Source: Klebsormidium nitens
Lineage: Eukaryota; Streptophyta; Klebsormidiophyceae; Klebsormidiales; Klebsormidiaceae
Assembly: GCA_000708835.1 (NCBI GenBank)
Contig: DF237271.1
Span: 1-64,000 of the forward strand
Reading direction: 5' to 3'
Length of the DNA: 64,000 nucleotides
Position numbers and translations under genes: made by a program
The notes under the pieces: model-generated
The model's input: the letters and a program-made list of their open reading frames with translations, nothing else
What the model was told of the DNA's origin: nothing
Database searches by the model: none
In this document: positions 46,401 to 58,174 of the stretch, piece by piece
Layout of the letters: each line of letters opens with the position of its first letter
How positions within the stretch are numbered: the first letter of the stretch is position 1

Positions 46401-48131
46401 CGCAGATCAAAGGAAAGCACAAACTAGATAGATGACAAAACTCACCTGAACAATCAGGTTAAGAATGTAGTCAACGTCATTAAAGAGGGGGTCCTCGAAG
46501 CGGTCGAGAACGTCCCCCCCGTTCAGCTTCTCGAGCGTCATCCCTAGGAACTGGCCCTCGTGGTCAAGGACCTTGGACCCGGTTTGCATAAACCCGGGGA
46601 GGTAACCGTCCGGGTCATCTAGCAGGTTAAGCTGCCGCCCGATGGCCCACTCGCGCTCGAGCCCCACCAGGTTTCCCGTGACCTCACCAATCTCCTTGTT
46701 GCGGATCTGCTTGAAGACGCGGCCTGGGAGAGTAGGTTGAAATTTAGGTTGGCAATCCTGATATGGCCAAAGAGTCATGTTTGGGGTTTGGGGCCACCTG
46801 CGCATCATCATGAGAGTCATAGTGAGATGGAAAGATTCAGGAAGGGAGGGGACAGTGCTTCAAGCACTTCCTTGATCAGAGTTCCAACCGAGACAATAGA
46901 ACCCTACAGAAGGAGATTTGGATCTTAATGCAAAATTATAATCCAATGAAAGCGGAGGTAGCATTGGTAAACTCAGATGTCTCTGAGCCTGCTATTGCTA
47001 GGGTTCATCTCAAAGGACAGGACAGTGAGACCGACTGGTGCACCTCTCATCAATGCGTTTTACTGCGGGAGTACCTCCAATTCTAGTCAAACCGCTCAAA
47101 GAATCTCTGAAACCAGGTTGGTGACAACACTGCGGAGGTGAGGCCTTCCCGGCCCAGACGCCACAGAATCAAGAATGATCTTCCTGCTCAAATAGTTTCG
47201 CAAATCCCACATCAAGAACCGTCACCTTCAACGTTCACTCAATCAACAACCTTTTGGTTGCGTTTGACACGATCAGGTTATGTCGCCAGGCAAGCACCAG
47301 CGACATGGTTGATGGATCTCTATCGGATGGTCAATCAATTACAAGAAGTTATTACGAAGCTGTCTACTCCTTTGTACGCTCAAAAGGTGGAAACACTTCC
47401 CCTGCTTTCTAAGGATGGCGACACCACCAAGTTTGCTAGACAGAATCAGCAGAAGGGCGTTGCCAGAGGCTTCTCTTTGGCCAAAAAGAATCAAAACCTT
47501 CTCTCCTTTGCCTTGCATATCAAGAACTTTCTTGATTGCTCAGGAAGCCTGAATCAGACCTTTCTCAAGAACACGTGATTAGTTCAAAAGTACCACAAAC
47601 CACCTTCAATGCCAAAAGGAGATCCCAGCGCATGATTGTCCCCTCACCTGCATCAGATCCATCCTCATTCTCCAACAAGAACACGGCACCTTGGACCCCC
47701 GCGCCTAGTTGTTTTCCCAGCTTCCACCCATTCGCCAAAGAGGCACCAGACTCCCCTACAAAGTCCGCCCCAACCTGGATAACTTCCGGATCCGAAGCAG
47801 TGGCTGGCGTCCTATAACTTTTCTGCAGCTTCCGTCCAGTCGCAACGTCGATCGGCGGGGGGGCAATTCGCGCAGCTACCTTGACCCCCCGGGTCGCAGC
47901 CCTCCTCTTCAGAGGGCTCACCTCATGTGCAATTCGGACCCCCCCGGCAACGAGGCTCACCTTTTGAGCAGCTAGATCTGAGACATTTGAATAGATATTC
48001 CGACTTCTTGAGGGAACAGGAAGCAGGGCAAGGGGCTGAGAAATTGATCCACTGCAAGCAGGTTTCTGCACAGGGTGTAAGGCCTGAAAGAGTGTACCCC
48101 TCCCTAACTGGGCGGAGGTGATCGCCTGCAT
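43404..48131 (-). CDS. atypical protein kinase, paralogue C
   Basis: Eight exons: 48131-47648, 46723-46446, 46147-46005, 45506-45357, 44942-44809, 44285-44165, 43821-43698 and a short last exon 43442-43404 (12 residues, TAG 43404-43406) after a strong TTTTGCAG acceptor. 490 residues, all phases agree. The leader (MQAITSAQLGRGTLFQALHP) resembles a transit peptide. Motifs: TPATASDPEVIQV, GWKLGKQLGAGVQGAVF, RVFKQI, LEREWAIGRQLN, FFHQDMRIHNVMEH (HQD in place of the HGD of A and B), FKIIDYGHA, RGDVWRFVRSVAQ, LPGHPTM. Lys, Glu, Asp, Asn and the DYG Asp remain, so it may be active. Exon 6 diverges most from A and B. It is head to head with the histidine-phosphatase gene about 980 bases away. Confidence 0.85.
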
Positions 48132-49113
48132 CTTGGAAAGCACTTGAGAAGCAGAGCGGGATGGAATGTTGCTGCTTGCCTTCAACAAAAGTATCAAGGG
48201 ACCTACAACGCAGTATACCAGTGCGGTCTTCCTCGCCCTGATTTGTCAGCGGCTCAAAGGACAAGGCAACTGCATGAGGAAATGGCGCTGTTCAATCAGA
48301 ATGCCTTCTGATGAAGGACTCGCACTGAGTGAGAGCAACCAGCTACCTTGTCCTTGAGTGCTTCCAAATCAGAAGGCTGAAATCCGTTCTCCTTCGAGCT
48401 GCAAGTACTATAATGCCATGCTTTGTAGCCGTGAGTCTGCATGAATGACCATGCTTTCTGCTGTGCTGCTTTCTGCCACCTCGTTTCCTGGCACAAGATT
48501 TCCAGCAGTGCTCAGCTCTGCCCAGTGCCGAGCGCTCTTGCTGAGCCTTGCTTGCTTGCGGCGCCCATCAAGAACACAGTCAACACTCGTAATGCAAGAC
48601 TGGTCTGACGTGGCACTGTACTGCTACGTGGCAGCGCTTTACTGCCACTTGTCGATTTGTCAGCAAAGCGCCTGCCTGACATTGACATCTGGCAACTTTT
48701 GAGCGGTTCAAAGGCAAATAGCCAATCAAAACCATTTCCGTGGATGCTTGCCTACCATTACCGCCTGCAACTTTGCTCTAGCTAGATCAAACTGTTCACT
48801 CAGGAAACGTCAGAGTCCGTGCTGGCAATTGGCGCGCTACATTGACAGTGACAGCACGTACGTTCTTGTTTCCACCATTGCGCAACAGCGGAACCCAGAG
48901 CCTGAGGCCCATCAGGAGGGTGCATTCTGAGGAGAGCGCGAAGAAATTCTGCGTCTCTAACGAGGGACCTTCTCAGGGGTTGCTCCCCAATACATGCAAG
49001 AGAATACTTGCGTGAAGCTGAGCTATCTGTAACGTACCGACCAATCTAGATTATTGCAGAACAACCTCACAGGCACTGACGGTGCTTGCTACTCCTCAGC
49101 CGCTGAGTTGAGC
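48132..49113. promoter_or_regulatory. divergent intergenic region, kinase C / phosphatase
   Basis: About 980 bases between two divergent genes that both encode organelle-type leaders. No coding sequence recognised. Promoter role is inferred from position. Confidence 0.4.
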
Positions 49114-52100
49114 ATGTCCTTTTCGGCTGCGGCTGCTAAGCCTCTTGGCAGTCGCTTGGCTAAATTACAGCAGATAGGCCTGATCCAAAACCCCAGGCTG
49201 ACAGCTTCCTACCAACCAGGAGCGGCTGGGAACACTTATTGGATTTCTGACGCAAGTGGAACATCTTCCCTTATGCTTGGACAAATTATTGGAACCAGCA
49301 TAAGGGGTTGCGTCAGCAGCGGGGTCGGCAGAAGAAGGGCGGTCTCTGTGCCTGTTGCAGCTTTTATGCTGGCATCCGTCTTCAGTGTTGGACAGGGATC
49401 TGCTGCCATGGCTGACGAGGTACCTGTAGATGAGAACTCAGGTATGCACGGCCTGCTTTGAGTAGGCTTATATTCATCAATCGCAGATCGACCACCCTAC
49501 TTGCTGGAAATGGCAATATATCCAGAATCTTTCAATGAAGGCGAGTGCTCCTTATTTGAAGAAGAGCCAATGTGGGGCTGTAAGATGCCGTTATGCACGG
49601 TCATTTTACTGCTTTTCTTGAAAGCTGCGTTTTTCAAGTAAAAGGTTCTGCTCGCAAGTAACCTGTGAAAGGGCCTGGAGGAACTTATTTGCTGCTGGCT
49701 TGCATATTAATTCCTTGATAGTGAAGTGCTTGTATGCTGGCAAACAAGATCTACATTGTCTCTAGCAGTTTCCTCCCTTGTTCTACTTCTTCTCCATGAC
49801 GATGTTGAACAGCAATGACTGTGCGATTTGGTACATGCAATGTTCTTTGGAAATTTTAGCATCTGATGGAACCATAAGAATGGCAAAGAGTCTGTGGAAA
49901 TGAAGCTCCTCACTGTCTCAGGCGGGTTTTGTCAGAGTTGATATGTCAAGATGATTCTTTTTCCATGCCAGAGTATGAGGCACCATCTTACGCATTGACC
50001 TTTGTTCACTAGGATAATGTAGGCCTGACAAGCCTGCTTTGAACCAACAATATGTTTCTCTATGCCCTTTCATTATTGAGACAACTCCAGGGAGCTCTTG
50101 ATTTTTATTGGTTCATATGTGACCTGCAATCCTCCAAACTTCTAAGACTCAATGACTGTCTGAAAGCTTACCAACTTTGGATCCATATCAAATTTGAAAA
50201 TACAACTGGAACTGAGTCCTACAAAATGGACTCGTCCAGGTTGTCGCGTTGCTGGCGTACCCCTGGCAGCTACTGCACAGCACATTCCCCAGTACTGCCA
50301 GTCAACAATGCAAAGTGCGTCAATCCCCTCACATTGATCACCTGTGCAGCATACATGGCGTCCTGAATTGGATTTGCCAATTCTAGGGACTTTCTAAGTG
50401 ATTCATGTCAATCAAAAGGTTTGGTGTCAATGTCTACCCTTTCAGACAGTCAACAATCGCTACAAGAACTGCACCAGATTCAATGTAATGAACTTCATAG
50501 CCTTCATTCGTGTTCTGCAGATGAAGTGACCAAGTCAGGAGTTGCATCGTTCAACACTAAAGCAGCCAAAGCGTCGCAGGCATTGGACGATGAGAAGAGG
50601 TTCAAGGTAATTGATATGTGCTTTATTGAGTCCGAAATCCCAAGGCGCAATGGTCAAGATCCCTGTGAGACTGAACCGGAGCCTATATAAGAGGGTTACT
50701 GACAAACCGTACAGTCCTCTCTCGTCTTCCCACGTTACGTGTTCAATAGAAGCATCTCGTCTTCCCACGTTACAAGTTCAATAGAAGCAGACAAGCCAGA
50801 ATTGTATTGCCCTCTTTTTCCATTGGTTGGGAGCCTTCGTCCACAAGAAAAGTCTCAGCTCAGTATTGATCAGTTGTTTGGGAGAGAAGAAGACGCTGAT
50901 CAAGCAGAACTGATAATGTGTGAAAGGAGTAGACCCCTGAAAACATCAAGGAGAACGCAAGGGATAACAACAGAGACAAGACATGAGGCAGCTTTGAGAC
51001 CCTATGGATCCTTCCGTTGTCCACCCTATCGGTCGTCCAGAAGCTGATCAGACCCTTCAAAAGATTCCCAGAAGAAGTTTCTCAGGGAACGCAAACCAGA
51101 CAGAGACAAGAGAGAGAAGACACAAGGCACCCTGTAGATCTCATAAAGCCTTCTCTCTCTGTTTTCTAGGTTGTGCACTTTGTACGACACGGTGAGGGGT
51201 ATCACAACATTGGATTTGAGAGCCTGGAGGACACGCACCTGACTGCCAATGGCTGGAGCCAAGCTGGAAAGCTGCAGAAGCACCTCAACAACTTGCCCAA
51301 GCCACTGGACTTGGAGGTGAGAACCAGCGGCAAGATTGGGAGGGTGTTTCATGGCTTGGATGCCTGTGAGAGTTTGAGCTGACAGTCAACTCCTAGCTCT
51401 CGCTGCGGAGCTTCTGCTACAGTATCTTTGGAACACATTGATTAGAAGAGTCCATGAGATAAAGAGTAGATTAGGATTGGGGCAAACCCTTTTCTTGGAT
51501 GCATCCTGTATCCGGCTGCTTCGACCATTCTGGTTATAAGAGCTAGCAGCAAATTAGAAGCGAGAGTCTCTGGTACTGCGCTTTGAAGCGACCTCGATTC
51601 GTATAAGTGCGTGATGTACTTCACAACACGAATTTGGCGATGGCAAGTCCGAAGAGGACAACACATGATCGAGTCAATCCGCAAATTTGTCACCGACATA
51701 TCTTGCCGCTTAAGCCCCGCGACTCAAAATTGTGACGTCTCTCTAAAGAGCCACATCATCTCCCGCTCCTTAAACCGTCCTACTAACTTTTTCAATCAGC
51801 CACTGCAATCTGCTCTTCAGGTCGTCATTGTGTCCCCCCTCTTCCGTACCCTCGAGACTGCCAGCGGCGTCTTTGGCGGCGGCACGATCGACAACGGGCA
51901 AAAGATGCTGATGCTAGAGCAGACCCCCGTGCACAACGAAGTTACGCGCCATTACGCGATCGCCGAGAGGCCTGGCGTGCCATTCATTGCCAATGAGCAA
52001 TGCCGGGAGCGAATGAGTGAGTGCTTGCAATCACGATAATCGTTCGCTTAGTGACTGTTCATAGTGGCTTCTTCTTTCGCATGCTGAACCTTAGGATTCA

Positions 52101-55100
52101 GCATCTTGGCTTTCTGGCTTAAACTAAGGTCAGGACTGTTTTGGACGAAGAGGTCAAAGGCTGGCATTCCAAATGTCGTACCTCACGCTTGATTTTCTTT
52201 TGTTTTTACTTGGGCAGCTCTTAAGCGGCATGGGACATTTACTTGCACCTATGCAAGAGCGTTGCGAAGAGGCACCGTTGCAGGTAAAACTAAAGTTCCT
52301 GCCAGGTGGTTTGATTTTGACGAGATTGACATCTCCTTCTGATCAGGCACTCTGCCTCTCGTTGAGGGGAGGAGGAAGATACATGCAATCATCCCTGCCT
52401 CGTGTTCACCACTCAAGGAGGGGTCCTGGACAGCGAGACGAGAGAATCGTGTTGTGCTAGTTTGATAGCTTGGCTTTAAACACGCGCTTGGACTTCTCTG
52501 CCCCGTGCTCACTTTGCGCACGAGTCGGGCCGAATCTCGTAGTCACAAAACGTATGGGAGAATGGTCTGCTTTCGAATAACGGGCAGCCGGACGAGCCAC
52601 TCACCGCTTCCCCTGCGACCTGCCTGCAGCGTCGTAAGTAACACAGCGGATTCACTTTCGAAGCAGCACAACCTATCGTTTTATTGGTGGCAGATTATGA
52701 CAGCTACATGACAGCTTTTGTTTCCATTTTGCAGGCCTGAATCGGTGCGACCGGCGACGGAACCTCTCAGAGACGGCCAAGAACTTTCCGGGCGTGGACT
52801 TCAGCCTGATCGAGCACGAGAATGACGTCATGTGGGACCTGAAGCACGACGAGGCCGTGAGCGCGGGCGCCGTCGGCAGCCGGTACTTCATCGGAGAGAA
52901 GGGTGACGCGGTTGCGGAGCGGGGGATGAACTTCTTGAAGTGGGTTATGGACAGGTAAGGCGCCGATTCGTGAACAGCCGAGACACAACTTCCTGACTCT
53001 GTTGATAGTAGACGGTATTACGATCGGTTTGCTCTTCTTAATAAGTTCAGGGTCAGCTTTCTACAAGGATTGGCGGTTGGTGAGACGCTGTCTTGAAAGG
53101 TGTTGGACGCTTTCCGCTTGGGCCCAGAGGAATTGGATATCCTATCCAAAAGGTCGTAAAGAAGCAGAAGAGCCACCCATGTACTTGATGGGTTCCCAGT
53201 CCGACAAGCACCTGGCAGGTCAATTCTCAAGTCGGCCTCATATTTCCTGCCGCTAAGCTAGCTTTCCCAGGCCGGAAGAGCTCCCAGACATGGGGCATCG
53301 ACTGCTGCGGGTTCTTGTATGAAGCGCCCAAGTGTTTCTTGCTGACTTTTGGCCCACCCTGCGAACTGAAATGTTTTAGCCCGACCGCCAACGGATGCCT
53401 CTTTCACCTACTTCGTTCAGGCAGGGATAGCACTGGGGCGCAAAATCCGACTGTGCGGTCGTTCACAAACGAGAACATCGAGTGCATCCTCACCCGAGAG
53501 TCAAATCACGACTGCTAATCTTCGACTATGAACGACTTTTTACGCACAGACCAGAGACCGGGGCTTTGTGTTCTTCGCTTTATCATGAGAAGCTCGACGC
53601 TGCATCCTGACTCTGACTCCCTACACCCGCCAGCAAAGCCCCGTCTCTCAACCCACTTCTTGCGGGCCAGAGAAGTACTTTGACGTGGTTCCGATACCCA
53701 TCCTGCACCAGACTTTCATGGGTCACTTCCAGCCTTTTTCTAGACCCTGACGACCAACCGTTTCCCATCCAGTTCAAACACCCTTAAACCTCATACTCAA
53801 GTCAAAAGTCGGACTAGAAACACTTTGGCCGCCACGAACGGAAACAGACTGGCCGGTCTTATTTCGGTTCTGGAACGTTCCTCGACTCGATGCCGCAACA
53901 TCAGCAGTAGCGATAACTGCGTCGAAAGTATGGCCCTTATCAGAGTCAACGCTCTGTGGCAAACTGGCAGTCACATCCCCCCTGCTTAACGCATCTGCGC
54001 CTGCTAAACCCTAGATTCAACCCGCTTTTTGCATGCAGGCCGGAGAAGTACCTGGGCGTGGTTTCTCACTGCGCGTTCCTGCACGAGACATTTACCCGTG
54101 ACTTCTTAAGTCTTCCTTCGAACCCCGACAACCGACCAACCCTCATCTCTGATTCAAAAGTCCTAAATACGACCGCTAAACCCTGTTTTTAATCCGCTTC
54201 TCGCAGGCCGGAGAAGCACCTGGGCGTGGTCTCCCACTGCGCATTCCTGCACGAGACGCTGCAAGCGGCGGCCAAGGACAGCCCGCCGGAACTCGCGCAG
54301 GCGCTCTCGCGCGACTTCCGCAACTGCGAGATGCGCTCCGTGGTCTTTGACAAGGACGGCAAGCCGGTGGAGATCCTGAAGGACACCTACTACGCGGGAG
54401 GTGAGCGTGGAACCGGGAACTTTAACGGAATCTGTGTATATGGGGTCCTCGGTTTGAGAGGTTACGGATTTAGGTCAATGTGAATTTCTCATCGCAAGTC
54501 AGTAGAAAACTCAAAAGCAGAGGTTACGGATTTGGGTCAATGTGAAATTTCTCATCGCAAGTCAGTAGAAAACTCCAAAGCAAGGTACGCATTCCTTATT
54601 AAAGTTTTCTTTGGGAAGTAGCAAGGTGAAATGCTTTGGGAAATACTGGTGAATCTATTCCTTCTTCGCATAAGTCATGCTCAATCAGTTAGGCAGGGCA
54701 TGTAGAGGTTTGTGTGGTTTTAAAGATTGTCTGTCTACTTTGACGCACTGAATTGCACGAGGAGTCGCCCAATGCCAAGGGGCAGTACCGTCCCCACAAC
54801 CAGCGGTTGAGGATCTATTTTCCAAATCCTTCTTATGATTACTCTATTGAAACCAGCAGTAGGTAATCATTCACATGCGAGACCCAAGTATCTTACAAGC
54901 GGGAATGGGAGGCAACCGAAACCAAAGGAGCTCGGGCATTGGAATCTTGTAGAGCTCTCATTCTCGTTTCACGGCCTTGACCCGTTGGACGTCCGGTTGT
55001 AAAGCTTCGTAACTTGTCCTTGGCATGCAGGTGCTCCCCGGTACTACCTGTTCCCCCTCAACTGGGGAAAGCAAGCTGTGGGGTCCTTGGTTGGAGAAGT

Positions 55101-55122
55101 CAAAAAGAGAGTCCCGTGGTAG
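49114..55122 (+). CDS. histidine phosphatase, phosphoglycerate-mutase-like, with organelle leader
   Basis: Exons 49114-49441, 50521-50606, 51170-51316, 51821-52016, 52735-52954, 54207-54400 and 55031-55122 (TAG 55120-55122); phases agree throughout, 420 residues. The catalytic phosphohistidine motif is VRHGEGYHN at about residue 142. VVIVSPLFRTLETASGVFGG, RCDRRRNLSE and VVSHCAFLHET (second catalytic His) follow in the order of the plant phosphoglycerate mutase-like proteins, which are usually cytosolic and about 280 residues. Mutase activity is not established for this branch. The extra 100 or so N-terminal residues begin MSFSAAAAKPLGSRL, a transit-like start, and contain GRRRAVSVPVAAFMLASVF, a twin-arginine, hydrophobic, AMA-ending segment that looks like a thylakoid-lumen signal. 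The intron before exon 6 carries a ladder of decayed exon-6 starts. The gene appears intact. Confidence 0.88.
50720..50789. repeat. 35-base tandem duplication in phosphatase intron 2
   Basis: The unit TCTCGTCTTCCCACGTTAC plus a TTCAATAGAAGCA tail occurs at 50720-50754 and 50755-50789, differing at about two bases. Intronic. Confidence 0.85.
53271..54260 (+). repeat. ladder of four exon-6 start copies in the phosphatase gene
   Basis: The working exon 6 starts at 54207 (GCCGGAGAAGCACCTGGGCG). Copies begin at 54039 (GCCGGAGAAGTACCTGGGCG, with an intact TGCAG acceptor), about 53666 (GCCAGAGAAGTACTTTGACG, acceptor lost to GCGGG) and about 53271 (GCCGGAAGAGCTCC, strongly diverged, CCCAG acceptor). 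Divergence grows with distance from the true exon. The copy flanks also match: the 53666 and 54039 tails share a CCTGACGACCAACC / CCCCGACAACCGACCAACC segment. Spacings are about 395, 373 and 168 bases. Confidence 0.78.
54039..54192 (+). pseudogene. near-intact duplicate of exon-6 start, possible alternative terminal exon
   Basis: It has an AG acceptor in the same phase as the real exon 6 and encodes RPEKYLGVVSHCAFLHET, with the second catalytic His environment preserved. The frame then leaves the family and runs into TAA at 54190-54192. If spliced in, it gives a protein truncated shortly after the catalytic His, or a transcript for nonsense-mediated decay. Most likely a decayed exon copy. Confidence 0.55.
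54457..54583. repeat. 62-base tandem duplication in phosphatase intron 6
   Basis: AGAGGTTACGGATTTAGGTC and what follows (54457-54518) is repeated from 54519 with very few changes. Non-coding, just after the exon-6 donor at 54401. Confidence 0.85.
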
Positions 55123-55965
55123 TTTCACATCAGGACTTGGCAATGTTAAGAAAGGTCATTTGTTATTCTTTGTACCAATTTGTGTACAGCACGCGAAGCT
55201 GAAGTTGGGCTCAGACCAGTCGAGTACATGCATTGATTGAGATGGACAAGCAGTGATGGTCTGTCTTCTGGCGCGCAATTGGATACGTGGAGCGCGAGAG
55301 CAATCAACGTACGTAGCTTCCGACCCAGGAAAATCATTCGAAGTTGGGTATCCGTCACATATACATTACTAAGGATCTGGTGCGCGGTTGTCAACCCGGA
55401 CTCATCGAGCTGTCGCCATTGCATGCGGAAATTGGTTTCTTGCAAAAAAGCTTAATACGCGCGTGCAGATCTGGCGTACATGTAACATAATTTCTGGATA
55501 TCCACACAGCCCGCGTGTAATCACGATTTCCACTGAATACCGTATCCGATGCCATTATTACCATTTAACAATCTGAGCGCATCTAACATTGATACTTCCG
55601 GCTGGCGCGCCCGGCCATATATGTATTCCCAGCTTGCATACTATATACTTGCAACATTCGATAGGTGGTCAAATTAACAAGAAGTGAATGTATGTAAGCT
55701 ACAGTGACTGAGTGTAGGGGTCGCATAGCTGGTGCGGCCGATCGATCGAACAGAATTGAGGACAGGCCCTTATTCGATTAGCATATGAGGTCCTCATGCC
55801 GCACATTAACTATTACGAACTCATGGCTGCTAGCAATCATAGAGGGCAAAATAGATCCCCTCCAGTTGCAATAGGCGCTAAAGCTTTGTTGCATTTTTCA
55901 ATGTAGTCGGGCATTGGTTGGGCGACAGTAATGCTACAATCGCAATGGTCCCTCCCTAAGTTTGT
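55123..55965. other. intergenic, convergent 3' ends, AT-rich
   Basis: About 840 bases between the phosphatase (plus) and the BTB-BACK gene (minus). It contains both 3' ends and an AT-rich stretch at 55600-55900. No gene seen. Confidence 0.45.
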
Positions 55966-58174
55966 TCACGCTCGACTTAGCTTGACCTTGACAGTGACCT
56001 CTCCAGTGCACGTCTTGTAGCAAGATGACTTCACTTCATCCCAAGACATTCCAAACAAGTCACCATACCCTAACGAACTATCATCTGCTTGTGACAATTC
56101 CCAACAGGATTCGGACTTCTTCAAAAGCGCCCACCAACCGCTCCGCCAGCTGCGTGCATAAAAGGCGACGTTGACCCTATCGGCCCGTTGCGCAGAGGGC
56201 GCACCTCGTCGACCGGAACAATACAGGTGCACCCCGACAGTGGCTGGTTGTTTGTCTCCACGCACCTTCAACTTGATCCACCAATATCTTTCTGCCCACT
56301 GCACAACGCGACTCGCTTCTGGATTACCAATGTCCGCCAGTCTCACCGTGAGCATGACCTCAATGTTTGATTCCGCAATGCCCCTCCGTTCGTGGAAGCG
56401 CCTCGTCGCGGACGCCCGCAGCTTTTCCTCATCAGACCACGTTCGGAAGGACAACGCTTCTCGCACCAATGCTTCGACCTCGACTGATCGCATTTCCGGC
56501 ATTCCAAGGACGTCCCTTTCTAAGAACTCCCCCCGCATGCGCCCAAAGCGTATGCTCGGCGCCAGGCTCCTCATCACATCCTGCTTTGACGCCGGTTCGT
56601 CGACATTGCTGGAGAGCCACGTCATCACGGCCCGGAACACTTGTTCCTCGTCTGCCGCCTCTAGTTCTTCCGACTCCAGAAGCAGCTCCACCGCCTTCTG
56701 ATTCAATGCCAGAAACTCGGAGCAAGACGCCCAGTCGAACACTCTCTTAAAGCGCCCTACGAGGATCTTGCGGGCATTGTTGATCAGCTCCCCAAACTCC
56801 TCCCTGCTGGAAAGAATGGCATCGGGGATTGCCAGGATGACCTCAGCAACGGCAAAGTTGTCCAAGCGTTGCCGAAGAACTAGGTTGATGCTGGTCAGCA
56901 GGGAGCCGACTCCAAACTTGTCACCGGCCAGAACTAGGTCGACGAGCCAACTGACGGGTGTGGCGGGATCGAGCAGCCAGTCTGAGAGGCGCCCGGCGTA
57001 GATGAAGCGAAGCATCTCCAGAAAGGCTGCTTTCTCTGCGCCCACCCGTGAGAGAAACATATGTTAGTGAGTTCAAACCAACGCTGTAAGAGGTCATTCT
57101 GAATGGAAGTCCTTTCTCGTGGAGCCAGCAGACGGGAATGACCAGCCTTTGAGAGACTTCGATCAACCACGGTCGGCTCTATGTAACAATAACCATCGCA
57201 ATGAGTCCAAGGCCTCTCAACTTGTAGACGACGCGGCCCTTGATGATTATTTACTGCTCGAGCGAGGAAACACGGACTGTAAAGTTAGGGAGCGTCCAGC
57301 CTCCCTTCCACATGCTGCGCTTTGATTGCGTCTAGTTCCTGCTATCATCCCTTGTCCAGCGTTTGCAAGTCCTGTTTCGCCTGTTTCACATGGAAATCTG
57401 TATTTGGCTCAGAAGTCTTGAAGAAACGCGGTGACATGGACGAACAGTATCAGAAGGATCCTAAGAAACACTTGAAGGGTGACGCAATTCGTAAGACGAA
57501 GTCCTATCAAGAACCCTCTAAGGCAATCAGCTGCAAGTGCCATCCTGGTTAAATCATCCAGTAAGCTCCGCCACTTTCAAACGAAAGCAGATAATAACAG
57601 GAGCTCCTGTCCTTTGTAGAGTTCAATGGTCCTACTCTTGGAAGCAAACACCTCGTCTTGACAGGTGATGAGGCAGGGCACACCACGCACCTCGCTGAGT
57701 AACCTTCAAAACAATCGGGGCGTCCCGCTGCGACTCCTTCATCCTGGACAGCATCATGGTCCTCAGCACGTCGCTCTTCGCCGCAACAACAGCCGCGCTG
57801 ATCGGAACCTCCTCTGCCTCGTCCTCTCCGTGAGTGCTCTCCCTCGCATCGCCCTCAGCCATACAGATCATCGCTTCTCTCAACGGACTCCTGTGCTTTT
57901 CCATCTCCTCTTCTGAAAGGCCTCTCGCGCCGCTTTCTCCAGCCTTTGCACTCTCTTGGGGATCTTCTTGGCCCTCGAGCAAACCCTCCCCATGGGACTC
58001 CTCTGCGGCTGGATCATTTTGAGACTTACTTGCACCCGCTCTGTCATCGCCGTCCGAAGCAGGGCTTGCAGATCCTGACTGTCCTGCAGAGCCTGCCCCT
58101 TCCAGATCTCTCGGCCGCTTCCTACCGGTGATCCTTTCGCCCGCATCTCCACAGTCCCCTATATTCACTTGCAT
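55966..58174 (-). CDS. BTB-BACK domain protein (LRB/POB1-type CUL3 adaptor)
   Basis: Two exons, 58174-57691 and 57035-55966 (TGA 55966-55968), phase 1 junction, 517 residues. The N-terminal third is acidic and low-complexity, with a basic GRKRPRD stretch that could be a nuclear signal. The BTB fold spans the intron: AAVVAAKSDVLRTMMLSRMK, then LKVTQREKAAFLEMLRFIY. The BACK domain includes FLALNQKAVELLLESEELE and EEQVFRAVMTWLSSN. A C-terminal beta-rich region (WWIKLKVRGDKQPATVGVHL to TGEVTVKVKLSRA) matches the layout of Arabidopsis LRB/POB1 proteins, which recruit substrates to CUL3 ubiquitin ligases. Substrate unknown. The split of the BTB helix by an intron is clean, and no defects were seen. 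Start at the first in-frame Met after an upstream region lacking coding character; an earlier Met cannot be excluded. Confidence 0.85.

Noticed and set aside
56171-56701. 176-codon plus-strand frame
   Set aside because: Antisense shadow of the BTB-BACK gene.
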